From positions 62,001 through 126,000 of the forward strand of contig NZ_SBKQ01000007.1 in the NCBI RefSeq assembly GCF_004122145.1: a stretch of 64,000 nucleotides of DNA, given 5' to 3'. Under the pieces are notes generated by a model. That model did no database searches. It was not told the DNA's origin and saw only the letters and a list, made by a program, of their open reading frames with translations. Both the position numbers and the translations under genes were made by a program. Origin of the DNA: Flavobacterium piscinae. GTDB taxonomy: Bacteria > Bacteroidota > Bacteroidia > Flavobacteriales > Flavobacteriaceae. Positions 8,118 through 17,174 of this stretch are shown here, piece by piece (positions within the stretch are counted from its first letter, which is position 1; each line of letters begins with the position of its first letter).

Positions 8118-8834
8118 TTATTGGGCAACTTTGTTTTTGATTACCAATCGGAAACCTTCGCCGTGGATGTTAAGAATTTCAACATCTTCGTCTGATTTTA
8201 GGTATTTTCTCAATTTGGCAATATATACGTCCATACTTCTGGAAGTAAAATAGTTATCGTCTCTCCAGATTTTAGTTAAAGCTAATTCACGAGGCATCAA
8301 ATCATTTTCATGAAGGGCCAACATTTTCAACAATTCGTTTTCTTTAGGCGACAATTTGATTGGTTCATCATTTTGGAACGTCAAGAAACGTAATTTTGAA
8401 TTCAAGTGGAATTTTCCGATTTGGAACTCAAACTTCAAGTTGTCTGTTTTACTTTCAGACTGTTTGCGTTGCATGATGGCTTTTATCTTCATCAACAACA
8501 CTTCAGAATCAAATGGTTTATTTAGGTAATCATCTGCTCCTACTTTATATCCTTTCAAGACATCTTCTTTCATTGACTTGGCGGTCAAGAAAATTAAAGG
8601 CACTTCTTTGTTTTTTTCACGAATTTCTTTGGCTAATGTATATCCATCTTTGTATGGCATCATGACATCCAAAATACACAAATCGTACGTGTCCTTTTTA
8701 AATTTTTCAAATCCTTCCATTCCGTTTTTTGCTAAAACAACTTCAAAATCGTTTAGCATCAGGTAATCTTTTAGTATGGCTCCAAAATTTGGATCATCTT
8801 CTACTAAAAGAATCTTTTTGTTTTCTGCTTCCAT
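8118..8834 (-). CDS. OmpR-family response regulator
   Basis: The 238-residue regulator has an N-terminal receiver domain with the acidic pair D13/D14, phospho-acceptor D56 (ILDVMMP), T84 and K106 (NKPF). A C-terminal winged-helix DNA-binding domain begins near residue 140 and ends with RSMDVYIAKLRKYL and the NIHGEGFRL hairpin. It lies 24 bases after its partner histidine kinase on the same strand. The arrangement resembles the RprX/RprY pair of Bacteroides, but I cannot assign the stimulus. Confidence 0.93.
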   Translation of the reverse strand: MEAENKKILLVEDDPNFGAILKDYLMLNDFEVVLAKNGMEGFEKFKKDTYDLCILDVMMPYKDGYTLAKEIREKNKEVPLIFLTAKSMKEDVLKGYKVGADDYLNKPFDSEVLLMKIKAIMQRKQSESKTDNLKFEFQIGKFHLNSKLRFLTFQNDEPIKLSPKENELLKMLALHENDLMPRELALTKIWRDDNYFTSRSMDVYIAKLRKYLKSDEDVEILNIHGEGFRLVIKNKVAQ

Positions 8835-8858
8835 AGGTTAATTTATATTTAGTGGTAT

Positions 8859-10442
8859 TTAATTTATTAATGGCAATTTAATACTAAATGTACTTCCTTT
8901 ACCTTTTTCACTCTCCACGGTTATTTGTCCGTTATGTTCTTCTACTATTCTTTTCACATAAGCTAATCCTAGCCCATGTCCTTTGACATTGTGAATGTCA
9001 CCCGTGTGCTCACGATAAAATTTTTCAAAAATTCTTTTTTGAGCCACTTTACTCATACCGGCACCGTAATCTTTAATTTTTATAATTAGAAAATCTTTTA
9101 TGTTTTCTGTATGCACTTCAATAATTGGTTTATCCGGTGAATATTTTACTGCATTATCTAACATATTAACAAATACATTTGTAAAATGCACATCGTTTAA
9201 TAAAACAGTTGTTCGTGTTGCTTTAAAGTCTTTTGTTATCGTTCCTTCTCTGTCTTCAACAATTAAACTCACATGTTCAATCGCATCATTAATAATATCA
9301 TTTACATCCAAAGGTTCTTTGTTAATTTCTAGTTCCTTTTTTTCGAGTTTTGAAATGCGTAGAACATTTTCAACTTGGGCATGCATTCGTTTATTTTCGT
9401 CTCGAATCATTTGGAGATAACGATGAACTTTTTCTTTGTCTTCAATAACTTTAGGATTCTTTATTGCGTCCAAAGCCAAATTAATAGTGGCAATAGGTGT
9501 TTTAAACTCATGCGTCATATTATTAATGAAATCTGTTTTAATTTCAGAGATTTGACGTTGTTTGAACAATTGATTTAAAGCATTGGAATAAGCAATAATA
9601 ATAATTAACGTAAAAATCAACGATAACATTGCAATTCCGATTAAATCTGAGAAAATAAATTTCTTTTTTTCAGGAAAACTCACTAATAATTGGTACTTAC
9701 TTATTCCATCATTATCCGTGAAAATTGGAATACTGTAAGTATCGTTTTTATTGAATTTGAAATTGTCTGATTTTACCTTAGTAGCTAAACCATTACTGTA
9801 AATTCCAAATTCAAAAGGAGTATTTACACCATATTCTTTAAGTTCTCTTTGCAAAAGTTCTTGTAACTTTTCTTTTGAAATTCTTCGTTGAATCGGATAA
9901 GTCAAAGCAATATCATTGAACGATATATCATAAAGCAACTTATCTAAAATAGCCAGATTTCCGGACTTTTCCATCTTATAATCAGGTCTAGTCGTATTTT
10001 GCAAATTTGATTTATCAATTCCGTTATAATAAATTTCTGTTTTACGTTTAGATGAAAAACTTTTAATTTTCAAACTATCATTTTTTTTATCAAAGAACGA
10101 AGGTGAAATAGTAAAATCCTGTGAATTTATACTATTCGAATAAATTATAGTTTCATTCGTTTGTGAATTTCTTTCATAATAACCGAATTCTAAAAAATCA
10201 GTGTTGTCAACTTTATCAGCTCCTGTACTGTCTTTGAATTGGTTAATTTTATCAACAAATGCAAGTATTTCTTGATTTTTTATATCTTCAGAAACATTGC
10301 CTAAAACTTGTTTTACATGAAACTTGAATTGTTCTTGGTTGTTTTCCAACGAGGAATTAAACCAATATACTTGTACAAAAATTATTCCAATGAGCGACAA
10401 ACTCATTAAAACCACAAGCACTCTAAACAAAACTTTATTCAT
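8859..10442 (-). CDS. Two-component sensor histidine kinase
   Basis: This 527-residue membrane kinase has an N-terminal transmembrane helix (about residues 5-27), a periplasmic sensor region of some 230 residues, and a second helix near 265-290. A HisKA domain follows with phospho-acceptor His in NNMTHEFKTPIATI, then an HATPase domain with MLDNAVKYS (N box), KDYGAGMS (G1) and GHGLGLAYVK (G2). I prefer the ATG at 10442 to the TTG two codons upstream. It is the cognate partner of the adjacent response regulator. Confidence 0.93.
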   Translation of the reverse strand: MNKVLFRVLVVLMSLSLIGIIFVQVYWFNSSLENNQEQFKFHVKQVLGNVSEDIKNQEILAFVDKINQFKDSTGADKVDNTDFLEFGYYERNSQTNETIIYSNSINSQDFTISPSFFDKKNDSLKIKSFSSKRKTEIYYNGIDKSNLQNTTRPDYKMEKSGNLAILDKLLYDISFNDIALTYPIQRRISKEKLQELLQRELKEYGVNTPFEFGIYSNGLATKVKSDNFKFNKNDTYSIPIFTDNDGISKYQLLVSFPEKKKFIFSDLIGIAMLSLIFTLIIIIAYSNALNQLFKQRQISEIKTDFINNMTHEFKTPIATINLALDAIKNPKVIEDKEKVHRYLQMIRDENKRMHAQVENVLRISKLEKKELEINKEPLDVNDIINDAIEHVSLIVEDREGTITKDFKATRTTVLLNDVHFTNVFVNMLDNAVKYSPDKPIIEVHTENIKDFLIIKIKDYGAGMSKVAQKRIFEKFYREHTGDIHNVKGHGLGLAYVKRIVEEHNGQITVESEKGKGSTFSIKLPLIN

Positions 10443-10447
10443 CACCA

Positions 10448-10455
10448 CAAAATTA
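10448..10455 (-). promoter_or_regulatory. TAATTTTG -7 box of the kinase/regulator operon
   Basis: On the minus strand TAATTTTG fits TAnnTTTG and ends six bases before the ATG at 10442, implying a leaderless or near-leaderless mRNA. The 65-base gap to coaE would hold the rest of the promoter. Confidence 0.5.
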
Positions 10456-10513
10456 GGATTTTAACATTTGTATTGTTAATAGATTAACCAAACATTAACA
10501 TCATGCCTATTTT

Positions 10514-11098
10514 TTAAATTTTATTTAAAAGTTTAATTATATCGTCCACTTGTGTTTTAGTTTTCTCTAAATCAATGTTTTCAATCACAAAATCACTCAA
10601 CATAATCTTCTTCTCTTCGCTCCATTGGTTGTTGATTCGTTGCAAAACACTCTGTTTATCAGATTTATCTCGTAAAATAACTCGCTCAATTCTTAACAAT
10701 TGTGGAGCGACTACAGTAATCACTTTATCACATTGCTTGTGCCCGTTTGTTTCGAACAAAATTGCCGCTTCTTTAATTACGTAAGGAGCTGAATAATGGA
10801 TTTTTAACCAATCCTTAAAATGCTTTTGAACTGCTGGATGTATTATTTTGTTGAGTTTTTTTAACTGTTCGGCATTGTTAAAAACAATTTTGGCTAATTT
10901 AGCCCGATCTATTTTATTATTTACTATTGTATCATTGCCAAATGTTATTCTGACCTCTTCAATGATTTCATCTAAATCCATTAATTTTTTGGCTTCTTCA
11001 TCAGCTATGTAAACTGGAATTCCTTGTTCCGAAAACATCTTTGCAACGGTTGTTTTTCCGCTTCCAATTCCACCGGTTAAGCCAATGATTTTAGTCAT
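10514..11098 (-). CDS. coaE: Dephospho-CoA kinase
   Basis: CoaE phosphorylates the 3'-hydroxyl of dephospho-CoA, the last step of CoA biosynthesis. The 194-residue protein has the P-loop GGIGSGKTT near residue 9, the ADEEAKKLM segment, the NKIIHPAV motif and the ILRDKSDKQSVLQRINNQ lid region. Its start overlaps the end of the glycosyltransferase gene by eight bases, so the two are co-transcribed. Cytosolic. Confidence 0.96.
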   Translation of the reverse strand: MTKIIGLTGGIGSGKTTVAKMFSEQGIPVYIADEEAKKLMDLDEIIEEVRITFGNDTIVNNKIDRAKLAKIVFNNAEQLKKLNKIIHPAVQKHFKDWLKIHYSAPYVIKEAAILFETNGHKQCDKVITVVAPQLLRIERVILRDKSDKQSVLQRINNQWSEEKKIMLSDFVIENIDLEKTKTQVDDIIKLLNKI

Positions 11099-12104
11099 TT
11101 TCGATTGTTTTAAAAAATAATTCCGGAAATTCTTTCTCAGGATATTTATTTAATAATTGGATTAATAAAAATGATTTTAAAAAACCAAAACCATACCCAT
11201 AAAATTGAATACAAGTTGCAACTATAGATAAAGACCCAATTTTAACACTTTTGTTACAGTACGTTGCCGTAAAAAATAAAAGGAGAATATAAAAAGCATA
11301 AAGCATTAAAGGAAAGAAAAAATTAAAAAGTAAAGCGAATGCCAAGGCAAAAAAGAAACCAACTATAAATAAAGTTGGAAAGAAAAAGGTTGCTTTACTA
11401 TATTCAGGATACCAACTATTAAGAATTGGTCTAGCTTTTCCAAATTTTGAAACTTGATGATAAAATTTATTCCAATCGATTCTTCTTTTATGATAAACAT
11501 AAGCCGAAGAAATCAATTGGGTTTCAAAATTCATTTTCCATAATCGTATTGATAAGTCGGGGTCTTCTCCCGGATGAATATTCCCAAATCCCTTGGATGC
11601 TTCAAATGCTTTTTTGGAGATACCCATATTAAAACTTCGTGGCTGAAATTTATCAATTTTTTCTGAACCTCCACGTAAACCACCTGTAGTCATAAACGAA
11701 GTCATGCTAAAATTAATTGCCTTTTGAACATCAGAAAAAGAATCTAATGCTTTGTCAGGCCCACCGAAACAATCTGTAAAGTTATTTTTTAAAGCTAAAT
11801 CAACTTCAGAAAGATAATCAGACGGAATAATACAATCGGAATCAAAAATGATAAAATAATCGCCCTTTGCTTTTTTCATCCCATAATTTCTGGAATCGCC
11901 TGGACCGGAATTTTGTTTAAAAAAATAACTAATGTTTAATTTGTCAGAGTATTTTTCTACAACATTTTTACAATCGAAATTTGAACCATCTTCCACGATA
12001 ACAACTTCAAAAGGTGATTTGTAATCTTGCAGGCCAAGACTTTCCAAAAGTTCATTAATCTCATCAGGTCGATTATAAACTGGAATGATAATTGAAAAAT
12101 ACAT
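11091..12104 (-). CDS. Family 2 glycosyltransferase with C-terminal membrane helices
   Basis: The 337-residue protein opens with a GT-A fold (MYFSIIIPVYNRPDEI), the EDGS nucleotide-sugar motif, the FDSDCIIP (DxD-like) metal site and GEDPDLSIRLW for the catalytic region. Hydrophobic segments in the last 110 residues (about 240-310) would anchor it in the inner membrane. Substrate cannot be told; polysaccharide or glycolipid synthesis is likely. I chose ATG 12104, not the upstream 12149 start, because the family motif begins there and a -7 box lies just upstream. Confidence 0.87.
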   Translation of the reverse strand: MYFSIIIPVYNRPDEINELLESLGLQDYKSPFEVVIVEDGSNFDCKNVVEKYSDKLNISYFFKQNSGPGDSRNYGMKKAKGDYFIIFDSDCIIPSDYLSEVDLALKNNFTDCFGGPDKALDSFSDVQKAINFSMTSFMTTGGLRGGSEKIDKFQPRSFNMGISKKAFEASKGFGNIHPGEDPDLSIRLWKMNFETQLISSAYVYHKRRIDWNKFYHQVSKFGKARPILNSWYPEYSKATFFFPTLFIVGFFFALAFALLFNFFFPLMLYAFYILLLFFTATYCNKSVKIGSLSIVATCIQFYGYGFGFLKSFLLIQLLNKYPEKEFPELFFKTIEND

Positions 12105-12118
12105 GTCAAAAATTTTAA

Positions 12119-12126
12119 CAAATATA
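12119..12126 (-). promoter_or_regulatory. TATATTTG -7 box upstream of glycosyltransferase-coaE
   Basis: This minus-strand match to TAnnTTTG predicts a transcript start near 12113, nine bases before the chosen ATG. It supports the shorter start and a separate glycosyltransferase-coaE transcript. Confidence 0.5.
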
Positions 12127-12140
12127 CAGCATAAAAAAAC

Positions 12141-12166
12141 AAAAGCCATGCAACCGCATGGCTTTT
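12141..12166 (-). terminator. Terminator of the T9SS protein gene
   Basis: An 11-bp perfect stem (AAAAGCCATGC with GCATGGCTTTT) and a four-base loop are followed on the minus strand by a T-rich run, 22 bases beyond the stop codon of the gene at 12188. Confidence 0.9.
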
Positions 12167-12187
12167 GAAAAATCTATAGATTACTTT

Positions 12188-14467
12188 TTATTGTTTCACA
12201 ATTTTAATTGTCTTTTCAAGATTGTCTTCAGTGGTAACTTTTACTAAATAAGTCCCTGCAGTTAAACTCGATAAATCTAGTTGACTTTCATTAGCATTAA
12301 CATTTTTAGCAAATACTTGTTGACCTAAAAGATTAATTACACTAACATTAGAGATTGAGCTTATATAACTTAAATTTAAGACATCTTTAACCGGGTTTGG
12401 ATAATATTTGAATCCGGCATTATCAAATGAACCTGTACTTAACGATGCATCAAATGCAGAAACAACGAATGAACCTTCAGCCCCGTTATAACCCCAAACT
12501 CTTACTAATAAAGTTTGACCTGCAGTTAATCCATCTAACTCTAATCTAGAATAAGGATTTGCTGGAAAATCAACATCATCATTACAATCAACTAAAACTA
12601 ACGCCTCGCAACTTCCTGAGTAAACTTCCAAAACAGAATCGGATAAGCCACCATTTCCTTGCGTTTCAATTGTTAATGTTCCTGATTCAGGTACAACAAC
12701 TGAAAACCAAACATCTTTTCCATTTGTTGCAAAATTAAATGCTCCGCATGTAGGCACAGGATTATCAACGTTTGCAGTAGCAGCAGCATTAGATGAAGTT
12801 AAAGAATTATCTTCAAACACAGCTCCAGGAGTAAGCGGAGTTGCATTCGCACATTCATCGTTTCCGGGTGCTGGAGGTGGGGTTACAGTTAAAACACCAC
12901 TTAAGTAAGTTGTTCCATCCCAAAAACCATTATTTGTTCCACCATAAACATATGGACCGTCATTTAATCTATAACGTGTAGCATAATAATATGTTCCAGG
13001 AACTAAACCTGTACCTATATTTGCTTGGTATTCATCATTGTTACTCACATGTCCGTCATTCCAAGTAGCTGGTATCCATGTAGTCCAAGTATTTGGATTT
13101 GTATTTTCACCAATTGGACTTACACCAACCCATGCTTGTATTCCTGGAGCCTGGCCAACAATATTAGGTTCTACATCAGTTAATCCGGCAACATAAATTT
13201 GTCCATAAACAGTAACCGTTTCACCTTGTTCAATGGTAGCATCAAAAGGGAATTGTAGATTAGCAAATTCAGGAACATCGCTTGTTAAAACACCACAAAT
13301 AAAGGAACGTTCGCGATCAACTTCTTCAGTTTCGCATTGATCGTTTAAGTGTGAATAAAAACGAATGACACCTGTATGATTTGATACCCAAGTTAATGGT
13401 GAATCTCCAAATGTTGCAGCAGTAACACCATCATCTGTACTAATTGTAATAAAATCAGATGTTCCTGAAGTAAATATATACGTTTCACCTTCCGTTACAT
13501 TAACTAAAGAATATTCTCCGGCATAACCTAAAAGAGTAATAACATTAGAGGTTACACCATCACAATCTGTTGCTGTAAATGGCTCACCACCGGGATATTG
13601 ACCTCCGGGTGCATTCAAACAAAATCCGGGAGAATCAAGTGTAGTGAAGGTCCAAACCGGACAATCTACAGCACTACCCGCAGCATTTTTAGGAACAATT
13701 TTCCAATAAAATGTAAATCCGTAATCGTTAAGTGTAATATCAACAGTTGTATCAGTAAAAGTTCCAACTAAAATGTCAACTGCTTCCGGTGTAACACCAT
13801 AGAAGAAATCATAAGCTGTTGGAACACCTCCTGTAGTTGGTGCTTCCCAAGAAAAAGGTACGATACCAATTGGCACATCTATTGCGTTGTCTGCTGGAGC
13901 GATAACAGTTGCACAATTGGGTAAATCAACAGAAGGGACCATATTAACATTATCCACTGCCCAATTATCACCATCATCATTGGTCATTACAAAGGCAATA
14001 TAAATAGATTGACCTTCATAGGCACTTAAATCAACCAATTTTTCACTCATCGTAAATGGAAGATCAGCTTCAGTTTGTGTATTAACGATTGTAAATGAAC
14101 TAATGTCGGTTTGTGAAGTAGTTGAAACTCGAATTGTATATTCACTACCGTAATCTATTGCAAACGTTTGTCGTTGAAAAAAGGACAATGAAGTATTAGG
14201 TGCAGTAACCGTATGTAGTGGTGAAACTAACCAATCTTCAGCTAAACCACCATCTACGTTTTCCCATCGAACGAAAGCAGCCTGAGCACCTTCGCTAACA
14301 TCATCAGCTACTGTGGTAACTGTCCAATCTTGGGCAGTTCCAATGCCATTTGTTCCTCTAAAGGCTGTCCAACCTGTTGGAGGAACCGTAGTTTCAAAGC
14401 TTTCCGGAAATTGAGCAAAAGCTGAAAAACTTAGAAACAATAAAAATAATAATGTAATTTTTTTCAT
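12188..14467 (-). CDS. Secreted multidomain protein with T9SS type A sorting tail
   Basis: This 759-residue surface or secreted protein has a signal peptide (residues 1-18), then a choice-of-anchor/MAM-like beta-sandwich (about 20-180, with the DNWAVDNVNMVP segment), a fibronectin-III-like domain (185-275), Cys-containing beta domains (about 283-390 and 395-530), and a PPC-like domain (535-672). A C-terminal type A sorting domain follows (about 685-759) with YYPNPVKDVLNL, LLGQQVF, LTAGTYLVKV and a final KIVKQ. It is exported by Sec, then by the type IX system, and probably attached to the cell surface or released. No catalytic domain is evident; adhesion is a guess. Confidence 0.9.
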   Translation of the reverse strand: MKKITLLFLLFLSFSAFAQFPESFETTVPPTGWTAFRGTNGIGTAQDWTVTTVADDVSEGAQAAFVRWENVDGGLAEDWLVSPLHTVTAPNTSLSFFQRQTFAIDYGSEYTIRVSTTSQTDISSFTIVNTQTEADLPFTMSEKLVDLSAYEGQSIYIAFVMTNDDGDNWAVDNVNMVPSVDLPNCATVIAPADNAIDVPIGIVPFSWEAPTTGGVPTAYDFFYGVTPEAVDILVGTFTDTTVDITLNDYGFTFYWKIVPKNAAGSAVDCPVWTFTTLDSPGFCLNAPGGQYPGGEPFTATDCDGVTSNVITLLGYAGEYSLVNVTEGETYIFTSGTSDFITISTDDGVTAATFGDSPLTWVSNHTGVIRFYSHLNDQCETEEVDRERSFICGVLTSDVPEFANLQFPFDATIEQGETVTVYGQIYVAGLTDVEPNIVGQAPGIQAWVGVSPIGENTNPNTWTTWIPATWNDGHVSNNDEYQANIGTGLVPGTYYYATRYRLNDGPYVYGGTNNGFWDGTTYLSGVLTVTPPPAPGNDECANATPLTPGAVFEDNSLTSSNAAATANVDNPVPTCGAFNFATNGKDVWFSVVVPESGTLTIETQGNGGLSDSVLEVYSGSCEALVLVDCNDDVDFPANPYSRLELDGLTAGQTLLVRVWGYNGAEGSFVVSAFDASLSTGSFDNAGFKYYPNPVKDVLNLSYISSISNVSVINLLGQQVFAKNVNANESQLDLSSLTAGTYLVKVTTEDNLEKTIKIVKQ

Positions 14468-14503
14468 ATTTTGTTTGTTTAATATTTAATGTGATAAAAT
14501 TAT

Positions 14504-14535
14504 AAAAAAAAACACCTATAAAAAAATTATAGGTG
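14504..14535 (-). terminator. Terminator of fabI
   Basis: CACCTATA (14513-14520) pairs with TATAGGTG (14528-14535). The minus strand continues into an eight-base T run (14504-14511), 29 bases after the fabI stop. Confidence 0.85.
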
Positions 14536-14563
14536 GCTTTTAAAAGTTAAAATATAAAGTATA

Positions 14564-15376
14564 TTATTCTTTCGTAAAATATTCCATAACATCTTGGCTG
14601 ACACCCATGTTAGAAAAACCTCCGTCGTTGTATAAATTTTGTAATGTAACACGCTTTGTTAAATCTGAAAACATTGCTACAGTGTAATTCGCACAATCTA
14701 AAGCAGTTGCATTTCCAAGAGGAGACATTTTATCTGCATAAGTAATAAAGCCATCGAAACCTTTGACTCCCTGTCCGGCAGTGGTTGGTGTTGGCGATTG
14801 TGAAATGGTATTCACTCTCACTTTTTTATCTTTCCCAAAAAAGTAACCAAAACTTCTGGCAATTGACTCTAAGTAAGCTTTATTATCCGCCATATCATTA
14901 TAATCAGGAAACACTCGTTGAGCAGCCATATAAGTCAAAGCGACTACACTACCCCATTCATTCATGGCATCTTTTTGATATAAAACTTGCATTACTTTGT
15001 GGAAAGAAACAGCCGAAACATCCCAACCTTTATGCGTAAAATCATAATTTTGATTAGTATAATGATTCCCTTTTCTTACATTCACTGACATTCCTATAGA
15101 ATGAAGAACAAAATCTAATTTTCCGCCAAGGATTTCTGTCGCTTTCTCTACTAAATTTTCTAAATCCGCAATAGAAGTTGCGTCAGCCGGAATAATTTGC
15201 GAACCGGTTTTTTCTGCCAATTGGTTTATTGTTCCCATTCGCATGGCAATTGGAGCATTTGTTAATACAAAAGTTCCTCCTTCTTCATGAACTCGCTCAG
15301 CAGTTTTCCATGCAATAGAATTTTCGTCTAAAGCTCCAAAAATGATTCCTCTTTTTCCTTTTAATAAATTATACAT
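14564..15376 (-). CDS. fabI: Enoyl-[acyl-carrier-protein] reductase (NADH)
   Basis: FabI catalyses the last reduction of the type II fatty acid elongation cycle. The 270-residue short-chain dehydrogenase-like protein has the modified nucleotide motif GALDENSIAWKTA near residue 15, the HSIGMSV segment, and the FabI Tyr-Lys pattern (TYMAAQRVFPDYNDMADNKAYLES) in which both tyrosines and the lysine are present. Length is normal. It has its own promoter and terminator and so appears monocistronic. Cytosolic; the usual triclosan target. Confidence 0.95.
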   Translation of the reverse strand: MYNLLKGKRGIIFGALDENSIAWKTAERVHEEGGTFVLTNAPIAMRMGTINQLAEKTGSQIIPADATSIADLENLVEKATEILGGKLDFVLHSIGMSVNVRKGNHYTNQNYDFTHKGWDVSAVSFHKVMQVLYQKDAMNEWGSVVALTYMAAQRVFPDYNDMADNKAYLESIARSFGYFFGKDKKVRVNTISQSPTPTTAGQGVKGFDGFITYADKMSPLGNATALDCANYTVAMFSDLTKRVTLQNLYNDGGFSNMGVSQDVMEYFTKE

Positions 15377-15407
15377 AGTAGGTATTATTTTAGTTTGTAT
15401 GATGTTT

Positions 15408-15435
15408 CAAATATAATTAAATTTTTCAGTTCAAT
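15408..15435 (-). promoter_or_regulatory. fabI promoter (TTG-N17-TATATTTG)
   Basis: The minus strand has TTG at 15435-15433 and TATATTTG at 15415-15408, separated by 17 bases. This fits the Flavobacterium consensus TTG-N17-23-TAnnTTTG. The predicted start near 15403 leaves a leader of about 27 bases. The -33 part overlaps the 3' end of recN. Confidence 0.6.
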
Positions 15436-17078
15436 AATGCTTTTGCATGATTTAAAGCAGAATCTGATATATTGGAACCGGATAACATTTGGGCAATTTC
15501 TACCACTCTATCCTCTTTATTTAATAATGTAATTTCGGATATAGTTTGATTTCCGTTAACCGTTTTAAATACTTTATAATGTGTTTTACCTTTGGCAGCG
15601 ATTTGTGGTAAATGTGTAATGGCAAAAACCTGCATTTTTCCACTCATTTCTTTCATAATATCCCCCATTTTATTGGCTATTTCACCTGAAACACCCGTAT
15701 CAATTTCGTCAAAAATGAGTGTTGGTAGGTTAGAATAGTTAGCCAAAATTGCCTTTACAGCCAACATAATTCGCGACATTTCACCACCGGATGCTACTTT
15801 TTTTAATAACCCGAAATCGGAACCTTTATTGGTGGAAATAAGAAATTGAATCGTATCTTTTCCATTGGTAAAAAAAGTTTCTGAAAGTTCAACTTTGATT
15901 TTGAATTGTACGTTTGGCATTCCTAACTGACTCAAAATACCTTGAAGCATATCACTTAATTTTGGAATGGATTTAGCTCGATTGGAATGAATTAGAATTG
16001 CCAATTCATTTAGATCCACTTCATATTTTTCTAAGCGAATTTGTATTTCTGCAATTTCATTTTCCAAAGAGGTGACTGAAATGACCTTTCCTTCCAAATC
16101 ATTTTGAATTTGCAATAACTCTTCAACAGAATTCACTTGATGTTTTTTCTGCAAATTATAAATTGTCTGTAATTTTTGATTTACCAAAATCAATTGCTCC
16201 GGATCATTAACTACCGATTCTGAAAAGCTATTCAATTCATTTACAATGTCTTTTAATTCAATCAAAAGACTTTCCACTCGTTCAAAAAGTTGAGCATACT
16301 CTTTTGAATAAGAACTGATTCTTTGAATCGCATTTTTAAATTCTTTTATATTAACCAATAAGCCGAATTGCTCGCTATCAGCCAAACTGATACTTTTTTC
16401 AAGCTGCTCTTTGATTAATTCAACATTGCTTAATTGTTCAAGTTGAGCTTCTAACTCAGCTTGTTCGTCATCTACCAATTTGGCTTCAGCTAATTCATTG
16501 TAAAGGAAAGTGTTATAATCTTGTTCTTTTAACGCACTTGCATAAAGTTGCTTTTTTTCGTCTAATTGAATTTTTAATTTTTTATATTGTTTTAGTTTTT
16601 CGGAATAATCATCCAACAATAATTGATTGGAAGAAATAGCATCAATAATCTGAAATTGATATAGCTCTTCTGTTAATTCTCTGGTTTGATGTTGCGAATG
16701 AATATCGAGTAAAAATTCGCCTAATTCAACCAATTCATTAAGATTTACAGGACTATCGTTGATAAAAGCTCTTGATTTTCCGGATGGTAAAATTTCTCTT
16801 CGTATAATAGTTTGGTCTTCGTAATCCAAATCATTTTCTTCAAAAAAATCTCTAATATTATAAGTAGAAATTGAAAAATGTCCTTCGATTACACATTTTT
16901 CATCTTTATTTTTTAATGAAGTCAAATCGGCTCTTTTTCCCAAAACCAATCCTAAAGCACCCAAAAGTATTGACTTACCGGCTCCGGTTTCGCCGGTTAT
17001 AATTGAAAATCCATCTGAAAAATCTATGGATAATTTTTCAATTAAAGCGTAATTCTTTATGGATAACGAAGTTAGCAT
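15426..17078 (-). CDS. recN: DNA repair protein RecN
   Basis: RecN is an SMC-like ATPase acting early in double-strand-break repair. The 550-residue protein begins MLTSLSIKNYALIE, has Walker A GETGAGKS near residue 30, a long coiled-coil middle, the signature SGGEMSRIMLA, and Walker B in TLIFDEIDTGVSGE. I chose ATG 17078 instead of an upstream start at 17117 because RecN proteins begin precisely at this motif. It is the last gene of the bamD-rpoZ-coaBC-DUF4835-recN cluster. Confidence 0.96.
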   Translation of the reverse strand: MLTSLSIKNYALIEKLSIDFSDGFSIITGETGAGKSILLGALGLVLGKRADLTSLKNKDEKCVIEGHFSISTYNIRDFFEENDLDYEDQTIIRREILPSGKSRAFINDSPVNLNELVELGEFLLDIHSQHQTRELTEELYQFQIIDAISSNQLLLDDYSEKLKQYKKLKIQLDEKKQLYASALKEQDYNTFLYNELAEAKLVDDEQAELEAQLEQLSNVELIKEQLEKSISLADSEQFGLLVNIKEFKNAIQRISSYSKEYAQLFERVESLLIELKDIVNELNSFSESVVNDPEQLILVNQKLQTIYNLQKKHQVNSVEELLQIQNDLEGKVISVTSLENEIAEIQIRLEKYEVDLNELAILIHSNRAKSIPKLSDMLQGILSQLGMPNVQFKIKVELSETFFTNGKDTIQFLISTNKGSDFGLLKKVASGGEMSRIMLAVKAILANYSNLPTLIFDEIDTGVSGEIANKMGDIMKEMSGKMQVFAITHLPQIAAKGKTHYKVFKTVNGNQTISEITLLNKEDRVVEIAQMLSGSNISDSALNHAKALLN

Positions 17079-17174
17079 TTCCTGATAGTATTCAAAATAC
17101 AATGGCAATGTACTCAATAAATCGGAACTAATAAAAGTAGGGTTTGAGATAATATTGACAAAGTTATTAAAACC

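Noticed and set aside
9100-9420. Plus-strand reading frame antisense to the histidine kinase
   Set aside because: It lacks a start signal and family match, while the opposite frame has complete kinase motifs; other frames inside dsbD, cydA, cydB, RND and the SQR-like gene were rejected likewise.
12188-14467. T9SS protein as a new protease or glycosidase
   Set aside because: Only beta-sandwich adhesion-like domains and the sorting tail are seen; no catalytic motif could be found.
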